35,992 nt of DNA, from NCBI GenBank assembly GCA_036504975.1, contig DASXUF010000022.1, forward strand, positions 1 to 35,992. Reading direction: 5' to 3'. Positions 27,702 to 35,909 of the stretch are shown one piece after another (positions within the stretch are counted from its first letter, which is position 1; each line of letters starts with the position of its first letter). The stretch comes from Candidatus Binatia bacterium (lineage in GTDB: Bacteria; Desulfobacterota; Binatia; UBA9968). The notes beneath the pieces are model-generated. The model was not told where the DNA came from. It made no database searches and saw only the letters and a program-made list of their open reading frames with translations. The position numbers and the translations under genes were made by a program.

Positions 27702-27784
27702 CGTGACTCGTGTTCGTGTCTCGTGCTCGTGGAAAATTCATATGACGGGTACCTGACGATCACGAACACGATCACGATCACGAA
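27702..27784. repeat. CGTG/CACGA inverted-repeat block between guaB and guaA
   Basis: The left half repeats CTCGTG and TTCGTG words. The right half repeats ACGATCACGA and AACACGATCACG up to the guaA ATG. The halves are imperfect reverse complements around a loop near 27735-27758. No ribosome-binding site is visible before guaA inside it. Confidence 0.55.
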
Positions 27785-29317
27785 ATGATCCTCATTCTCG
27801 ATTTCGGGTCGCAGTACACGCAGTTGATCGCGCGGCGGGTGCGCGAGGCCAAAGTTTACTGCGAGATCCATCCGTTCAATCTATCGTTGGAAAAAATCCG
27901 CGCGCTCAAACCGAAGGGTATTATTCTCTCCGGCGGGCCGGCGAGCGTCTATCAGCACGACGCGCCCAAAGTCGAGGCGCCGCTCTTCGCTCTCGACGTT
28001 CCTTTTTTGGGCATCTGCTACGGCATGGGCATGATCAATCTGGCCGCCGGCGGCGAAGTCGCGCGGGCGGAGCGGCGCGAATACGGTCCGGCGGACCTCG
28101 TGATCGACGATGACTCCGATCTGTTTTACGGTTTTTCGTCGAGCGGTCCGGCGCGCGTCTGGATGAGCCACGGCGACAAGATGAGCGCGGCGCCGAAAGG
28201 CTGGCGCATCCTGGCGCACAGCCAGAATTCCCCCATCGCCGCCTTCGCCGACCCCGAGCGGCGCCGTTTCGGCGTGCAGTTCCATCCGGAGGTGGTGCAC
28301 ACGCCGCGCGGGCAGGAGGTGCTTAAAAATTTTCTCTTTCGCGTCTGCGGCGCCGAGCCGGACTGGACCATGGGACATTTCATCGGGACTTCGGTCCAGA
28401 AAATCCGCGAACGGGTGGGGGATGGGCGCGTCGTCTGCGCGCTCAGCGGCGGCGTGGACTCCAGCGTCGTCGCGACGCTCGTCCACCGGGCGATCGGCGA
28501 CCGCCTGGCCTGCATTTTCGTCAACAATGGTTTGCTCCGGCGCGGCGAGGCCGCGCACGTCGCGCGCCTGTTTGCCGAGCGGTTTGGCCGCGGCTTTCAC
28601 CACGTAAACGCCACGGAGAAATTTCTCTCCGGCTTAAAGGGCGTCGAAGATCCCGAGCAGAAACGTAAGATCATCGGCCGGCTTTTCATCGAAGTCTTCG
28701 AAGAGGAAGCCAAAAAGCTCGGCGCGGTAAGATTTCTCGCGCAAGGAACGCTTTACCCCGACGTGATCGAGTCGGTCTCGGTCGGCGGCCCGTCGGCGAC
28801 GATCAAGAGCCATCACAACGTCGGCGGCCTCCCTCCCAACATGGAGTTCAAGCTGATCGAGCCGCTGCGCGAGCTGTTTAAAGACGAAGTGCGACGTCTG
28901 GGCGAGGAGCTGGGTCTGCCGCGCGAGCTGATCCAGCGCCAGCCTTTTCCCGGACCGGGGCTCGCGATCCGCGTTCTTGGCGAGGTTACGGCAGAGCGGC
29001 TCGAAATCCTCCGCGCCGCCGACGTGATCGTCCTCGAAGAGATCAAGCGGGCCGGACTTTACGAGGAAGTGTGGCAGTCGTTCGCGATTCTGCTGCCGAT
29101 TCGGACCGTCGGCGTGGTTGGCGACGAGCGCAGCTACGAACACGTCGTCGCGCTCCGCGTCGTCGAGAGCGACGACGGCATGACGGCCGATTGGGTGCCG
29201 CTTCAGCCGGATCTGCTGACAAAAATCTCCAACCGCATCACCAACGAAGTGCGCGGCGTCAACCGCGTCGTCTACGACATCTCCTCGAAACCCCCCGCGA
29301 CGATCGAGTGGGAGTGA
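27785..29317 (+). CDS. guaA: GMP synthase (glutamine-hydrolysing)
   Basis: The 510-residue product has an N-terminal class I glutamine amidotransferase domain with C78 in GICYGM and H167-x-E169 in FHPEV. An ATP-pyrophosphatase domain follows with P-loop SGGVDSS (221-227), and then the C-terminal dimerisation domain ending TIEWE. It converts XMP to GMP using glutamine and ATP. The residue after GICYGM is glycine where glutamine is usual (CYGMQ). No clear Shine-Dalgarno precedes ATG 27785, so translation may depend on guaB or on the repeat block. Confidence 0.97.
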   Translation: MILILDFGSQYTQLIARRVREAKVYCEIHPFNLSLEKIRALKPKGIILSGGPASVYQHDAPKVEAPLFALDVPFLGICYGMGMINLAAGGEVARAERREYGPADLVIDDDSDLFYGFSSSGPARVWMSHGDKMSAAPKGWRILAHSQNSPIAAFADPERRRFGVQFHPEVVHTPRGQEVLKNFLFRVCGAEPDWTMGHFIGTSVQKIRERVGDGRVVCALSGGVDSSVVATLVHRAIGDRLACIFVNNGLLRRGEAAHVARLFAERFGRGFHHVNATEKFLSGLKGVEDPEQKRKIIGRLFIEVFEEEAKKLGAVRFLAQGTLYPDVIESVSVGGPSATIKSHHNVGGLPPNMEFKLIEPLRELFKDEVRRLGEELGLPRELIQRQPFPGPGLAIRVLGEVTAERLEILRAADVIVLEEIKRAGLYEEVWQSFAILLPIRTVGVVGDERSYEHVVALRVVESDDGMTADWVPLQPDLLTKISNRITNEVRGVNRVVYDISSKPPATIEWE

Positions 29318-29346
29318 GGCGGTTGTCTCATTCGGTGCGCCCGCCC

Positions 29347-30081
29347 ATGGCTTTAACGACGGCAGAAAAATATCCGTTCATCATGGCGCTTCGTTCATTC
29401 GCGAAGCGCCATCAATTAATCGGCGCGCTGGCGAAAAAAAGCCTCCGATTAACGGGCCGGCTGTTTCAGAAGCGCGCCATCCAACGCTATCTCGCCGGCC
29501 ATCCGATCAAAAAGCTTCAGCTCGGCGCGCAGATCAACGCGCTTCCCGGCTGGCTCAACACCGATCTCTTTCCCCAGACTCCCGACATCGTTTATCTGGA
29601 CGCGACGAAACATTTTCCATTCGCCGACGGGACCTTCGATTATATTTTCACCGAGCACCACCTGGAGCATTTATCTTTCGTGGACGGCCGATTCATGCTC
29701 AAAGAATGCTTCCGGGTCATGAAGCGGGGCGGGCGCATCCGGATCTCGGTTCCGTCGCTCGATGTCCTCATCCAACTATTTACCGCGCCGGACACGCCGG
29801 AGAAGCGTCGGTACATTCAGTCCGTGGGCGAGGCCTGTTTTGCCGGCGCCGGTCCGTACAACGCATGTTTCGCCATGAACGCGGCGGTTTTCCATTGGGG
29901 CCACCGCTTCTTGTACGATCGAGCCACGTTGACGCAAGTGTTGGAAAGCGTCGGCTTCGCCGATGTGCGGGGATTCGATCCTCTCGCCAGCGACGATCCC
30001 CATCTTCGGAGCCTGGAATGCCGCAACGCCGGCAACGCCAAATTCGAGACCCTGGTGCTGGAGGCCGAGCGCCCCGCCTGA
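29347..30081 (+). CDS. SAM-dependent methyltransferase (type 11-like)
   Basis: The 244-residue product from ATG 29347 carries KKLQLGAQINALPGWLNTDL, a variant of motif I in which the usual GxG is changed. FPFADGTFDYIFTEHHLEHL follows as motifs III-IV, then MLKECFRVMKRGGRIRISVP. This group is often found near sugar or lipid modification genes. The acceptor is unknown. ATG 29383 is an alternative start. It follows guaA by 29 bp on the same strand but is functionally unrelated. Confidence 0.8.
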   Translation: MALTTAEKYPFIMALRSFAKRHQLIGALAKKSLRLTGRLFQKRAIQRYLAGHPIKKLQLGAQINALPGWLNTDLFPQTPDIVYLDATKHFPFADGTFDYIFTEHHLEHLSFVDGRFMLKECFRVMKRGGRIRISVPSLDVLIQLFTAPDTPEKRRYIQSVGEACFAGAGPYNACFAMNAAVFHWGHRFLYDRATLTQVLESVGFADVRGFDPLASDDPHLRSLECRNAGNAKFETLVLEAERPA

Positions 30082-30114
30082 GCCTGTCGGCCACCCACCC
30101 ACGCGAGATTTTGA

Positions 30115-30142
30115 TTGACATAACAGTTCGTAATCGGATAAA
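30115..30142 (+). promoter_or_regulatory. Candidate promoter for the ATPase-HAMP-binding protein operon
   Basis: A perfect TTGACA (30115-30120) is followed after 16 bases by GATAAA (30137-30142). Transcription would start around 30149, within the dyad listed separately and about 40 bases before the first gene. Confidence 0.5.
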
Positions 30143-30158
30143 TCGTATAGTGATACGA
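30143..30158. promoter_or_regulatory. Operator-like dyad at the predicted transcription start
   Basis: TCGTAT (30143-30148) and ATACGA (30153-30158) are perfect inverted repeats separated by AGTG. Position immediately after the -10 element suits a repressor site. No regulator gene is adjacent. Confidence 0.4.
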
Positions 30159-30189
30159 GACAGCCTGCCACGGGTTGTCGGAGGTGTTT

Positions 30190-31854
30190 TTGAGTTCGCA
30201 GTGGCTCAACCTTAAAAGCGAATCGCTGTTAGAACATTTCGGCCTCACCCGGGAACCTTTCAACATTACGCCGGACCCGAGCTTCCTCTATCTGGGCGCA
30301 AGCCACCAGCAGGCGCTCGTCCGTCTGCTGTACGGGATCAACGCGCGCAAAGGTTTTATCGTGCTCACGGGAGAAGTCGGCACCGGCAAGACGACGTTGC
30401 TCCATTGCCTGCTGCAGGAGCTGAAGAAAAGGAACACTCAAAGCACGCTGATCGTCAACACGGTCAGTCATTCGAAAGACCTCTTGCGAGACGTTTGCGA
30501 AGACCTGGGGTTTACCGCGTTTCAGGAAGACCGGCAGAACATCCACACCTATCTCAAATTGCTGAACCAGCTCCTCTTGGAGTCGTATCACAAAGGCAAG
30601 AACGTCACCTTGATCATCGACGAGGCGCAGAATCTTTCCGCCAGGGTGCTGGAAAATATCCGGCTCATGTCCAACTTCGAGACCTCGGAGGACAAGCTCT
30701 TGCAGATCGTGCTCGCGGGCCAACCCGAGCTGGCGCACCGGCTGAATGCGCCGGAGCTGCGCCAGCTCAAGCAACGAATCGTGCTCTACCTTCAATTAAA
30801 GCCGCTGAATTTCGGCGAGTGCGCGGAATATATCGCTACGCGCCTGGAGATTGCGGGCGTGAGTCGTCCGATATTTACCTCCGAGGCCCTGGAAGCGGTT
30901 TACAGTTACTCAGGCGGCCTGCCGCGGCTCATCAACATCCTATGCGACAACGGACTCCTGGCGGCCTACTCCTCGGGCAGCAGGAGAGTCAGGGCGGATA
31001 TGATCCGGGAGGTCGCCGAGGAACGCTCGCTCACGGTCCAGTCCGAAGAAGCTCCGCGCATGAAGCTCGCCGCTTCCATGGGGTTCGAGCGGTCGCGACC
31101 TTCCGGACTGGCGCCACGGATCAGGAGGCTGGGTATGATCGTCGACGATGACGTGCCGGCGGAGGAATCTCCCGCCCCGCCGCCTTCCGGCGACGACTTT
31201 ACGGTTTTTACCGCCGGCGCGGTGGTGACGGACGAACCCGCGGCGGCCGATTCGATGGAAGCTGAAGAGGAGCGGCCTGTCGAACCGCCGGCGCGGGAAG
31301 ACGGCGAGACCCTTGGTGGCGCCGAAGAGGTCGAGGCCGAGTTTCGCGTCGCGTCTTCGGTCAAAGAGTTCACCGTGTTCACTGCCGGCGCGGTTGCCGA
31401 CGAGCCGGCCGGATTGACGGAGACAACGGAAATCGAAATGGAAAGGGCGTTCGAAAGCCGGGCGGCGGAAAACGGCGGGCCGGCTGATCCCAGAGGCCGG
31501 GACGAGATCTTTGACTTCCGTATCGACGATCCCCCGCTCGATGAGTTCGCGGCGTTTCCCGCCGGAGAAGCGGCGCAGCCATCGACGAACGCGCCTCAGG
31601 ATGTCGCGCCGGCCTGGTTCCTCGATTCCCTGATCGGCTCGCTTACGGAAGCGATGGGACCGATGGCGCCTTTCGTCGTTCGCGATCGGGTCTCCGCCCT
31701 CGGCGAAGAGCTGGAAACTTTTCCCAGGTCGCGGCTCGCGGAGCTGGTGGAGTCGGCGAGCGGAGAGATTTTGGAAGAGTCGCCTAAGATTCGCTTTCAA
31801 CAAATGATGTCCAAGGAGATCGAAACGATGAATTCCGCCAAGGAGGAAAAATGA
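30190..31854 (+). CDS. ExeA/GspA-type AAA ATPase with long acidic repeat-bearing tail
   Basis: TTG 30190 is chosen as start because GGAGG (30180-30184) lies five bases upstream, giving 554 residues. Residues 11-280 match secretion-associated AAA ATPases (ExeA, GspA, MshM and the PEP-CTERM-locus ATPase): FGLTREPFNITPDPSFLYLG, Walker A GEVGTGKTT (61-69), Walker B LIIDEAQ (141-147), LAGQPEL and GGLPRLINILCD. After 285 the tail is acidic and proline/alanine rich. It has repeats of FTVFTAGAV at 337-345 and 394-402 and a degenerate third at 451-461. A helical module (476-543, with GPMAPFVVRDRVSALGEEL) ends the protein. No membrane segment is seen, so it is cytoplasmic or bound to the inner face. 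The stop overlaps the next start. Confidence 0.85.
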   Translation: MSSQWLNLKSESLLEHFGLTREPFNITPDPSFLYLGASHQQALVRLLYGINARKGFIVLTGEVGTGKTTLLHCLLQELKKRNTQSTLIVNTVSHSKDLLRDVCEDLGFTAFQEDRQNIHTYLKLLNQLLLESYHKGKNVTLIIDEAQNLSARVLENIRLMSNFETSEDKLLQIVLAGQPELAHRLNAPELRQLKQRIVLYLQLKPLNFGECAEYIATRLEIAGVSRPIFTSEALEAVYSYSGGLPRLINILCDNGLLAAYSSGSRRVRADMIREVAEERSLTVQSEEAPRMKLAASMGFERSRPSGLAPRIRRLGMIVDDDVPAEESPAPPPSGDDFTVFTAGAVVTDEPAAADSMEAEEERPVEPPAREDGETLGGAEEVEAEFRVASSVKEFTVFTAGAVADEPAGLTETTEIEMERAFESRAAENGGPADPRGRDEIFDFRIDDPPLDEFAAFPAGEAAQPSTNAPQDVAPAWFLDSLIGSLTEAMGPMAPFVVRDRVSALGEELETFPRSRLAELVESASGEILEESPKIRFQQMMSKEIETMNSAKEEK

Positions 31855-32663
31855 CTCAGCCGTCGGCGTCCGTGGAGAGTCGCAGCCTGCCGATCAGCGT
31901 GCGCGAGGGCGCGCGCCGGATCGGCTTGATGGGAAAGATCGTGGGCACGCTTGCGGGCGTGATCGTGCTCTTCGGCCTGTTGGTTTTGGGCGTGGTGTAT
32001 CATCTCACCGGCCGCGCGCTGCGGGCGCAGCTCGACCAACGAGCCTTGGCCATCGTCACCACCTTGGGCGACGCGGCCGGCGGACACGTGATCGCCAGGA
32101 ATTCCCTGGAGCTGCATGCGTTAGTCACAAAGTACGCCCTCCTCGACGGCGTCGCGTACGCCGTTATTCGCGACGGCAAAGGCGAGATCATGGCGCAGAG
32201 CATGGCGGCTCTTCCGGCGGAGCTGAGAGAATCGGTTTCTCTCGACGCGCGCCGGCAGGCGCAGCGGCGCGAATTGATTCTTAGGGGAAAGGCGGTCTAC
32301 GAGACCCGCGTGCCGATACTCGGCGGACAGGCGGGAACCGCCCACATAGGCGTCTGGGGCGACGGCGTGGAGGGAGAAATTCGCCGCGCTCTGCTTCCAC
32401 TCGCGGGAATCGTCGTCGCTTTGCTGTTGGCCGGCGTGGCGCTCTCCGCTCTCCTCGCCCGCGGGATCGTCCGTCCCATCCTCCTCTTGACGCAAGTCGC
32501 CGACAAGATCAGCAAGGGCGATTTGGAAACGCCCGTCGGCGTCGAAACGCGCGACGAGATCGGAGATCTCGCCCGGTCGCTGGGCCGGATGCGCGCCAGC
32601 TTGAAAGCGGCGATGGTGCGGCTCAATCAGAGCCGCAATCCCGATCACATAGCCAAAGAGTAA
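31851..32663 (+). CDS. Two-TM HAMP-domain sensor protein without output domain
   Basis: The 270-residue product starts at ATG 31851, overlapping the ATPase stop as ATGA. Membrane segment 1 (about 28-51) and segment 2 (about 180-203) enclose a periplasmic domain of about 130 residues with a simple sensor-like fold. A HAMP domain follows at 204-256 (RPILLLTQVADKISKGDLETPV and DEIGDLARSLGRM). No kinase, cyclase or methyl-accepting region follows; the protein ends about 14 residues after HAMP. It must therefore signal through a partner, and the cotranscribed ATPase is the obvious candidate. Confidence 0.85.
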   Translation: MTQPSASVESRSLPISVREGARRIGLMGKIVGTLAGVIVLFGLLVLGVVYHLTGRALRAQLDQRALAIVTTLGDAAGGHVIARNSLELHALVTKYALLDGVAYAVIRDGKGEIMAQSMAALPAELRESVSLDARRQAQRRELILRGKAVYETRVPILGGQAGTAHIGVWGDGVEGEIRRALLPLAGIVVALLLAGVALSALLARGIVRPILLLTQVADKISKGDLETPVGVETRDEIGDLARSLGRMRASLKAAMVRLNQSRNPDHIAKE

Positions 32664-32674
32664 GGAGAAGAAAA

Positions 32675-34024
32675 ATGAATCGAACGTATCACAAACAGAG
32701 CCGCAAATTTTGCTTTCGCCGCGGCATTTTTTTGCTGGCGATCGTCGGGTTCGTCATCGCGGCCACCGAAGGACGGGCGCCGGCGCAAACGCGTAAGAGC
32801 GTGACCATCGTCTACGCCGGATTATCGGGCAACCAGGCGCCCGGCTGGGTCGCGTACGAAGCGGGCTTCTTTCGCAAACACGGCCTGGATGTCCAGCTCG
32901 TTCACGTCGTCGGAGGACCCAGGGCCGTTCAGGTGCTGACTTCCGGGTCCGCGGTCGCGGCCCAGGTTTCCGGGCTGCCGATCATTCAGAGCAGTCTCCA
33001 GGGGGCGGACATCGTCTTCATCGCCGGCATTCTCAACACGCTCAACTATCAATTTATCGTGGACAAAAGCATTCAGAAGCCCGACGACCTGAAGGGCAAG
33101 GCGGTGGCGGTGAGCCGCGCCGGCAGCTCTTCGGACTTCGCGACGCGCTTCGCCCTGGATCGGTACGGCTTGATTCCGGGGAAGGACGTGAGCTTACTGG
33201 AGATCGGCAGCCAGCCCGACCGTTTCGCCGCGCTCGAGTCGGGAAAAATTCAGGGCGTCATGGTCGAAGTGCCGCTCACGCTGAAAGCGAAGAAGATGGG
33301 ATTCCGAGTCCTGGCCGATCTTCAGATGCTGGGCCTCGAGTATCAGGCGACGGGCATCGCCGTCACGAAGGCGATGATCAAATCCAACCCGGACCTGATC
33401 CGTAGCATCATGAAGGCTTACGTCGAAGCGATCCACTACTACAAAACCCATCCCAAGGAGTCCATTGCGATTCTTCAGAAGTATTTGAAGACGGACGACA
33501 TGGAAGCCTTGAAGGAGACTTATGAGGCGATCGGGCTCACGCTCATCCCCGAGAAGCCGTATCCGACGCTGCGGGGCGTTCAGATGATGTTGACCGAGAT
33601 CGGCGCCAAGGATCCCAAAGCGCAGGCGGCAAAGCCGGAACAGTTTGTCGATTTGAGCTTTGTGAAAGAGCTGGACGGTTTTGTCGACGGGCTGTATAAG
33701 GCGAGGCCGGCCGCCGCGTCGGCCGAGGGAGAGAAGCCGGCGCCCGCGGCGGCAAAGGAGAGGGTTGCGTCGGCCAAACCCGCGCCGGCGGCGCCGGAAA
33801 AGGCAAAGTCGGCGCCCGTCGCCAAAGCTTCGCCGCCTCAAGGCTCCAAGAGCGAGGCGCAGGAATATACCATTCAACCGGGGGATACTCTGAGCCACCT
33901 GGCGAAAAGATATTACGGCGATATGCTCAAGTGGCCCAAAATATTCGAGGCCAACAAACAGACGGTAAAAAATCCCCACTATATCTACATCGGCCAGAAG
34001 CTCATCATTCCCGGCGACGCTTAA
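32675..34024 (+). CDS. NMT1/SsuA-type solute-binding protein fused to a C-terminal LysM domain
   Basis: The 449-residue product starts at ATG 32675 with AAGGAG upstream and has a signal peptide ending near RAPAQ (residue 38). Residues about 40-342 form a type II binding-protein fold of the NMT1/THI5/SsuA group: YAGLSGNQAPGWVAYEAGFF, FRKHGLDVQLVHVVGG and KGKAVAVSRAGSSSDFATRF. An alanine/proline/lysine-rich linker of about 55 residues leads to a single LysM domain at 398-447 (YTIQPGDTLSHLAKRYYG to IGQKLIIP). LysM binds N-acetylglucosamine-containing glycans such as peptidoglycan. This would tether the binding protein to the cell wall, an unusual architecture. No permease or ABC ATPase accompanies it. 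Confidence 0.88.
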   Translation: MNRTYHKQSRKFCFRRGIFLLAIVGFVIAATEGRAPAQTRKSVTIVYAGLSGNQAPGWVAYEAGFFRKHGLDVQLVHVVGGPRAVQVLTSGSAVAAQVSGLPIIQSSLQGADIVFIAGILNTLNYQFIVDKSIQKPDDLKGKAVAVSRAGSSSDFATRFALDRYGLIPGKDVSLLEIGSQPDRFAALESGKIQGVMVEVPLTLKAKKMGFRVLADLQMLGLEYQATGIAVTKAMIKSNPDLIRSIMKAYVEAIHYYKTHPKESIAILQKYLKTDDMEALKETYEAIGLTLIPEKPYPTLRGVQMMLTEIGAKDPKAQAAKPEQFVDLSFVKELDGFVDGLYKARPAAASAEGEKPAPAAAKERVASAKPAPAAPEKAKSAPVAKASPPQGSKSEAQEYTIQPGDTLSHLAKRYYGDMLKWPKIFEANKQTVKNPHYIYIGQKLIIPGDA

Positions 34025-34109
34025 GAGCTTGACCCGCCGGCACCTCCTCCCTGGACGCGCGGAAAGTGTTCGGCGTCTTGGTGCGCGCTGATCGATTGAG
34101 GAGGCGGAG

Positions 34110-35621
34110 TTGCCGCAAAGCTATCTCAGACGAATCCTGAACGCGCGCGTGTACGAGGTCGCGCGCGAAACCCCGCTCGATTACGCGCCCGTGCTCTCGG
34201 AGCGCTTCGGCAATCACGTTTGGCTCAAGCGCGAGGACCTGCAGCCGGTCTTTTCCTTCAAGTGCCGGGGCGCGTTCAATAAGATGGTCCGCCTTGGGCG
34301 GACCGCGCTCGCGCGCGGCGTCATCGCGTCCTCCGCCGGCAATCACGCGCAGGGAGTCGCGCTCGCGGCGCGCCGGCTCGGCGCGCGCGCGACGATCGTG
34401 ATGCCGCGCACCACGCCGCAAATCAAAGTGGACGCGGTGACGGCGCTCGGCGCCAAAATCGTTCTCATCGGCGACCACTATGACGCCGCGTATGTCCATG
34501 CGCTGAAGCTTGCCCGCGCGAAGCGTCTTTCCTTCGTCCATCCCTACGACGATCCCGACGTGATCGCCGGGCAGGGAACGATCGGGTTGGAAATCCTCAA
34601 GCAGCATACGCGCGAGCTGGACGCGATCTTCGTGCCGGTCGGCGGCGGCGGCCTCATCGCCGGCATCGCGGCTTACGTGAAGCAAATCCGGCCGGACGTG
34701 AAGATCATCGGCGTGGAGCCGGAGGATGCGGATGCAATGTATCGCTCGCTTCGGAGCGGCCGGCGCGTCCTTCTCGACCACGCCGGCGCCTTCGCCGACG
34801 GCGTCGCCGTAAGGCAGGTCGGCCGCGAGACGCTGAGACTCTGCCGCCGATTGGTGGATAAGATCGTGCTGGTCTCGAACGACGAGATCTGCGGCGCGAT
34901 GAAAGACGTCTACGAAGACTGCCGCTTGATCCTGGAGCCCGCCGGAGCGCTGTCGATCGCGGGACTCGGACGATACTGCGAGCGCGCGCGCTGGCGCGGC
35001 CGCAATCTCATCGCCGTCGCTTCGGGCGCCAACGTCAACTTCGACCGGTTGCGTTACGTCGCCGAGCGCGCCGACATCGGCGAGCGGCGCGAGGCGATCT
35101 TCGCCGTGACGATCCCCGAGCGGCCCGGCGCGCTCAGGCGCTTCTGCGCGATCCTCGGCGATCACAACATCACCGAGTTCAACTACCGTTACGCCGATCC
35201 GAGCCGGGCGCGCATCTTCGTCGGCGTTCAGGTGCGGGACTTTTCCGAGATCGGCCGGATCGGCGCGGCGCTCAGACGCCGCGGCTACCCGACGCTCGAC
35301 ATGACCGACAACGAGATGGCGAAGCTGCACGCCCGCTACATGGTCGGCGGCCGCGCGCCCAACGCGGTCGACGAAATTCTCTATCGCTTCGAGTTTCCCG
35401 AGCGGCCCGGCGCGCTCAAGAATTTTCTCGATCAGATGGGCGGGCGGTGGAACATCACGCTGTTTCACTACCGCTCTCACGGCGCCGATTACGGCCGCGT
35501 GCTGGTGGGCATGCAGGTGCCGCGCCGCGACCAGAAAGCGTTCCAGAAGTTCCTGGACAGCCTCGGATATGAGTGCGTTGAAGAGACCGCTAATCCGGCG
35601 TACAGACTCTTCCTCAGTTAG
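34110..35621 (+). CDS. ilvA: Threonine ammonia-lyase, biosynthetic
   Basis: TTG 34110 with GGAGG five bases upstream is the start of a 503-residue PLP enzyme. The PLP lysine is K51 in SFKCRGAFNKM, the phosphate-binding glycine loop is G178-G181 (PVGGGGL), and SSAGNHAQG (74-82) is the substrate loop. Two regulatory ACT-like domains follow (about 328-400 and 421-500), each opening with a PERPGAL block. Two such domains mark the long biosynthetic form, inhibited by isoleucine in known members. It deaminates threonine to 2-oxobutanoate for isoleucine synthesis. It is separated from the LysM gene by 85 bp and probably has its own expression. Confidence 0.96.
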   Translation: MPQSYLRRILNARVYEVARETPLDYAPVLSERFGNHVWLKREDLQPVFSFKCRGAFNKMVRLGRTALARGVIASSAGNHAQGVALAARRLGARATIVMPRTTPQIKVDAVTALGAKIVLIGDHYDAAYVHALKLARAKRLSFVHPYDDPDVIAGQGTIGLEILKQHTRELDAIFVPVGGGGLIAGIAAYVKQIRPDVKIIGVEPEDADAMYRSLRSGRRVLLDHAGAFADGVAVRQVGRETLRLCRRLVDKIVLVSNDEICGAMKDVYEDCRLILEPAGALSIAGLGRYCERARWRGRNLIAVASGANVNFDRLRYVAERADIGERREAIFAVTIPERPGALRRFCAILGDHNITEFNYRYADPSRARIFVGVQVRDFSEIGRIGAALRRRGYPTLDMTDNEMAKLHARYMVGGRAPNAVDEILYRFEFPERPGALKNFLDQMGGRWNITLFHYRSHGADYGRVLVGMQVPRRDQKAFQKFLDSLGYECVEETANPAYRLFLS

Positions 35622-35642
35622 GCCGGTTGAAGCGCCCTATGC

Positions 35643-35792
35643 CAACCGCCCGCCCGCGAGTCTCTCTCCGGGCCGATGCGATACGTCTGTGTAATGCGGC
35701 ACGAGTGTTCTAAGAGTAATACTGAATGAAGTACGCTTGATGCGCCTCGTCCCACGCATCGGCTCTTCGAGAAACCCACGGGCGGGCGGTTG
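35643..35792. repeat. 150-bp structured inverted-repeat element
   Basis: A perfect 14-bp inverted pair (CAACCGCCCGCCCG at 35643-35656, complement at 35779-35792) is followed inward by equal 15-base arms that pair at about nine or ten positions. A second perfect 9-bp pair, GCCGATGCG (35672-35680) / CGCATCGGC (35755-35763), comes next. Together they make an imperfect stem of about 38 bp around a 74-bp centre. It starts 21 bp after the ilvA stop and encodes no convincing protein. A MITE-like element or structured RNA are both possible. Confidence 0.65.
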
Positions 35793-35882
35793 AGATCGTT
35801 GCGCTCGTCCCGCGTCATTTTATTTATTTCCGCGCGACGATGACCACGCCGCTCTGAGCCTATTCACCTTGAAATCCGTCCG

Positions 35883-35896
35883 ATTAACCGGTTAAT
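35883..35896. promoter_or_regulatory. Perfect 14-bp palindrome, operator candidate
   Basis: ATTAACC-GGTTAAT is an exact palindrome ending 13 bases before the ATG at 35910. Its size and AT-flanked AACCGGTT core suit a TetR- or MarR-type repressor site controlling the downstream gene. Confidence 0.4.
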
Positions 35897-35909
35897 AAAC
35901 TCTAATTAC

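Noticed and set aside
35618-35818. 66-residue minus-strand open frame after ilvA
   Set aside because: It lies almost entirely in the inverted-repeat element and looks like its by-product.
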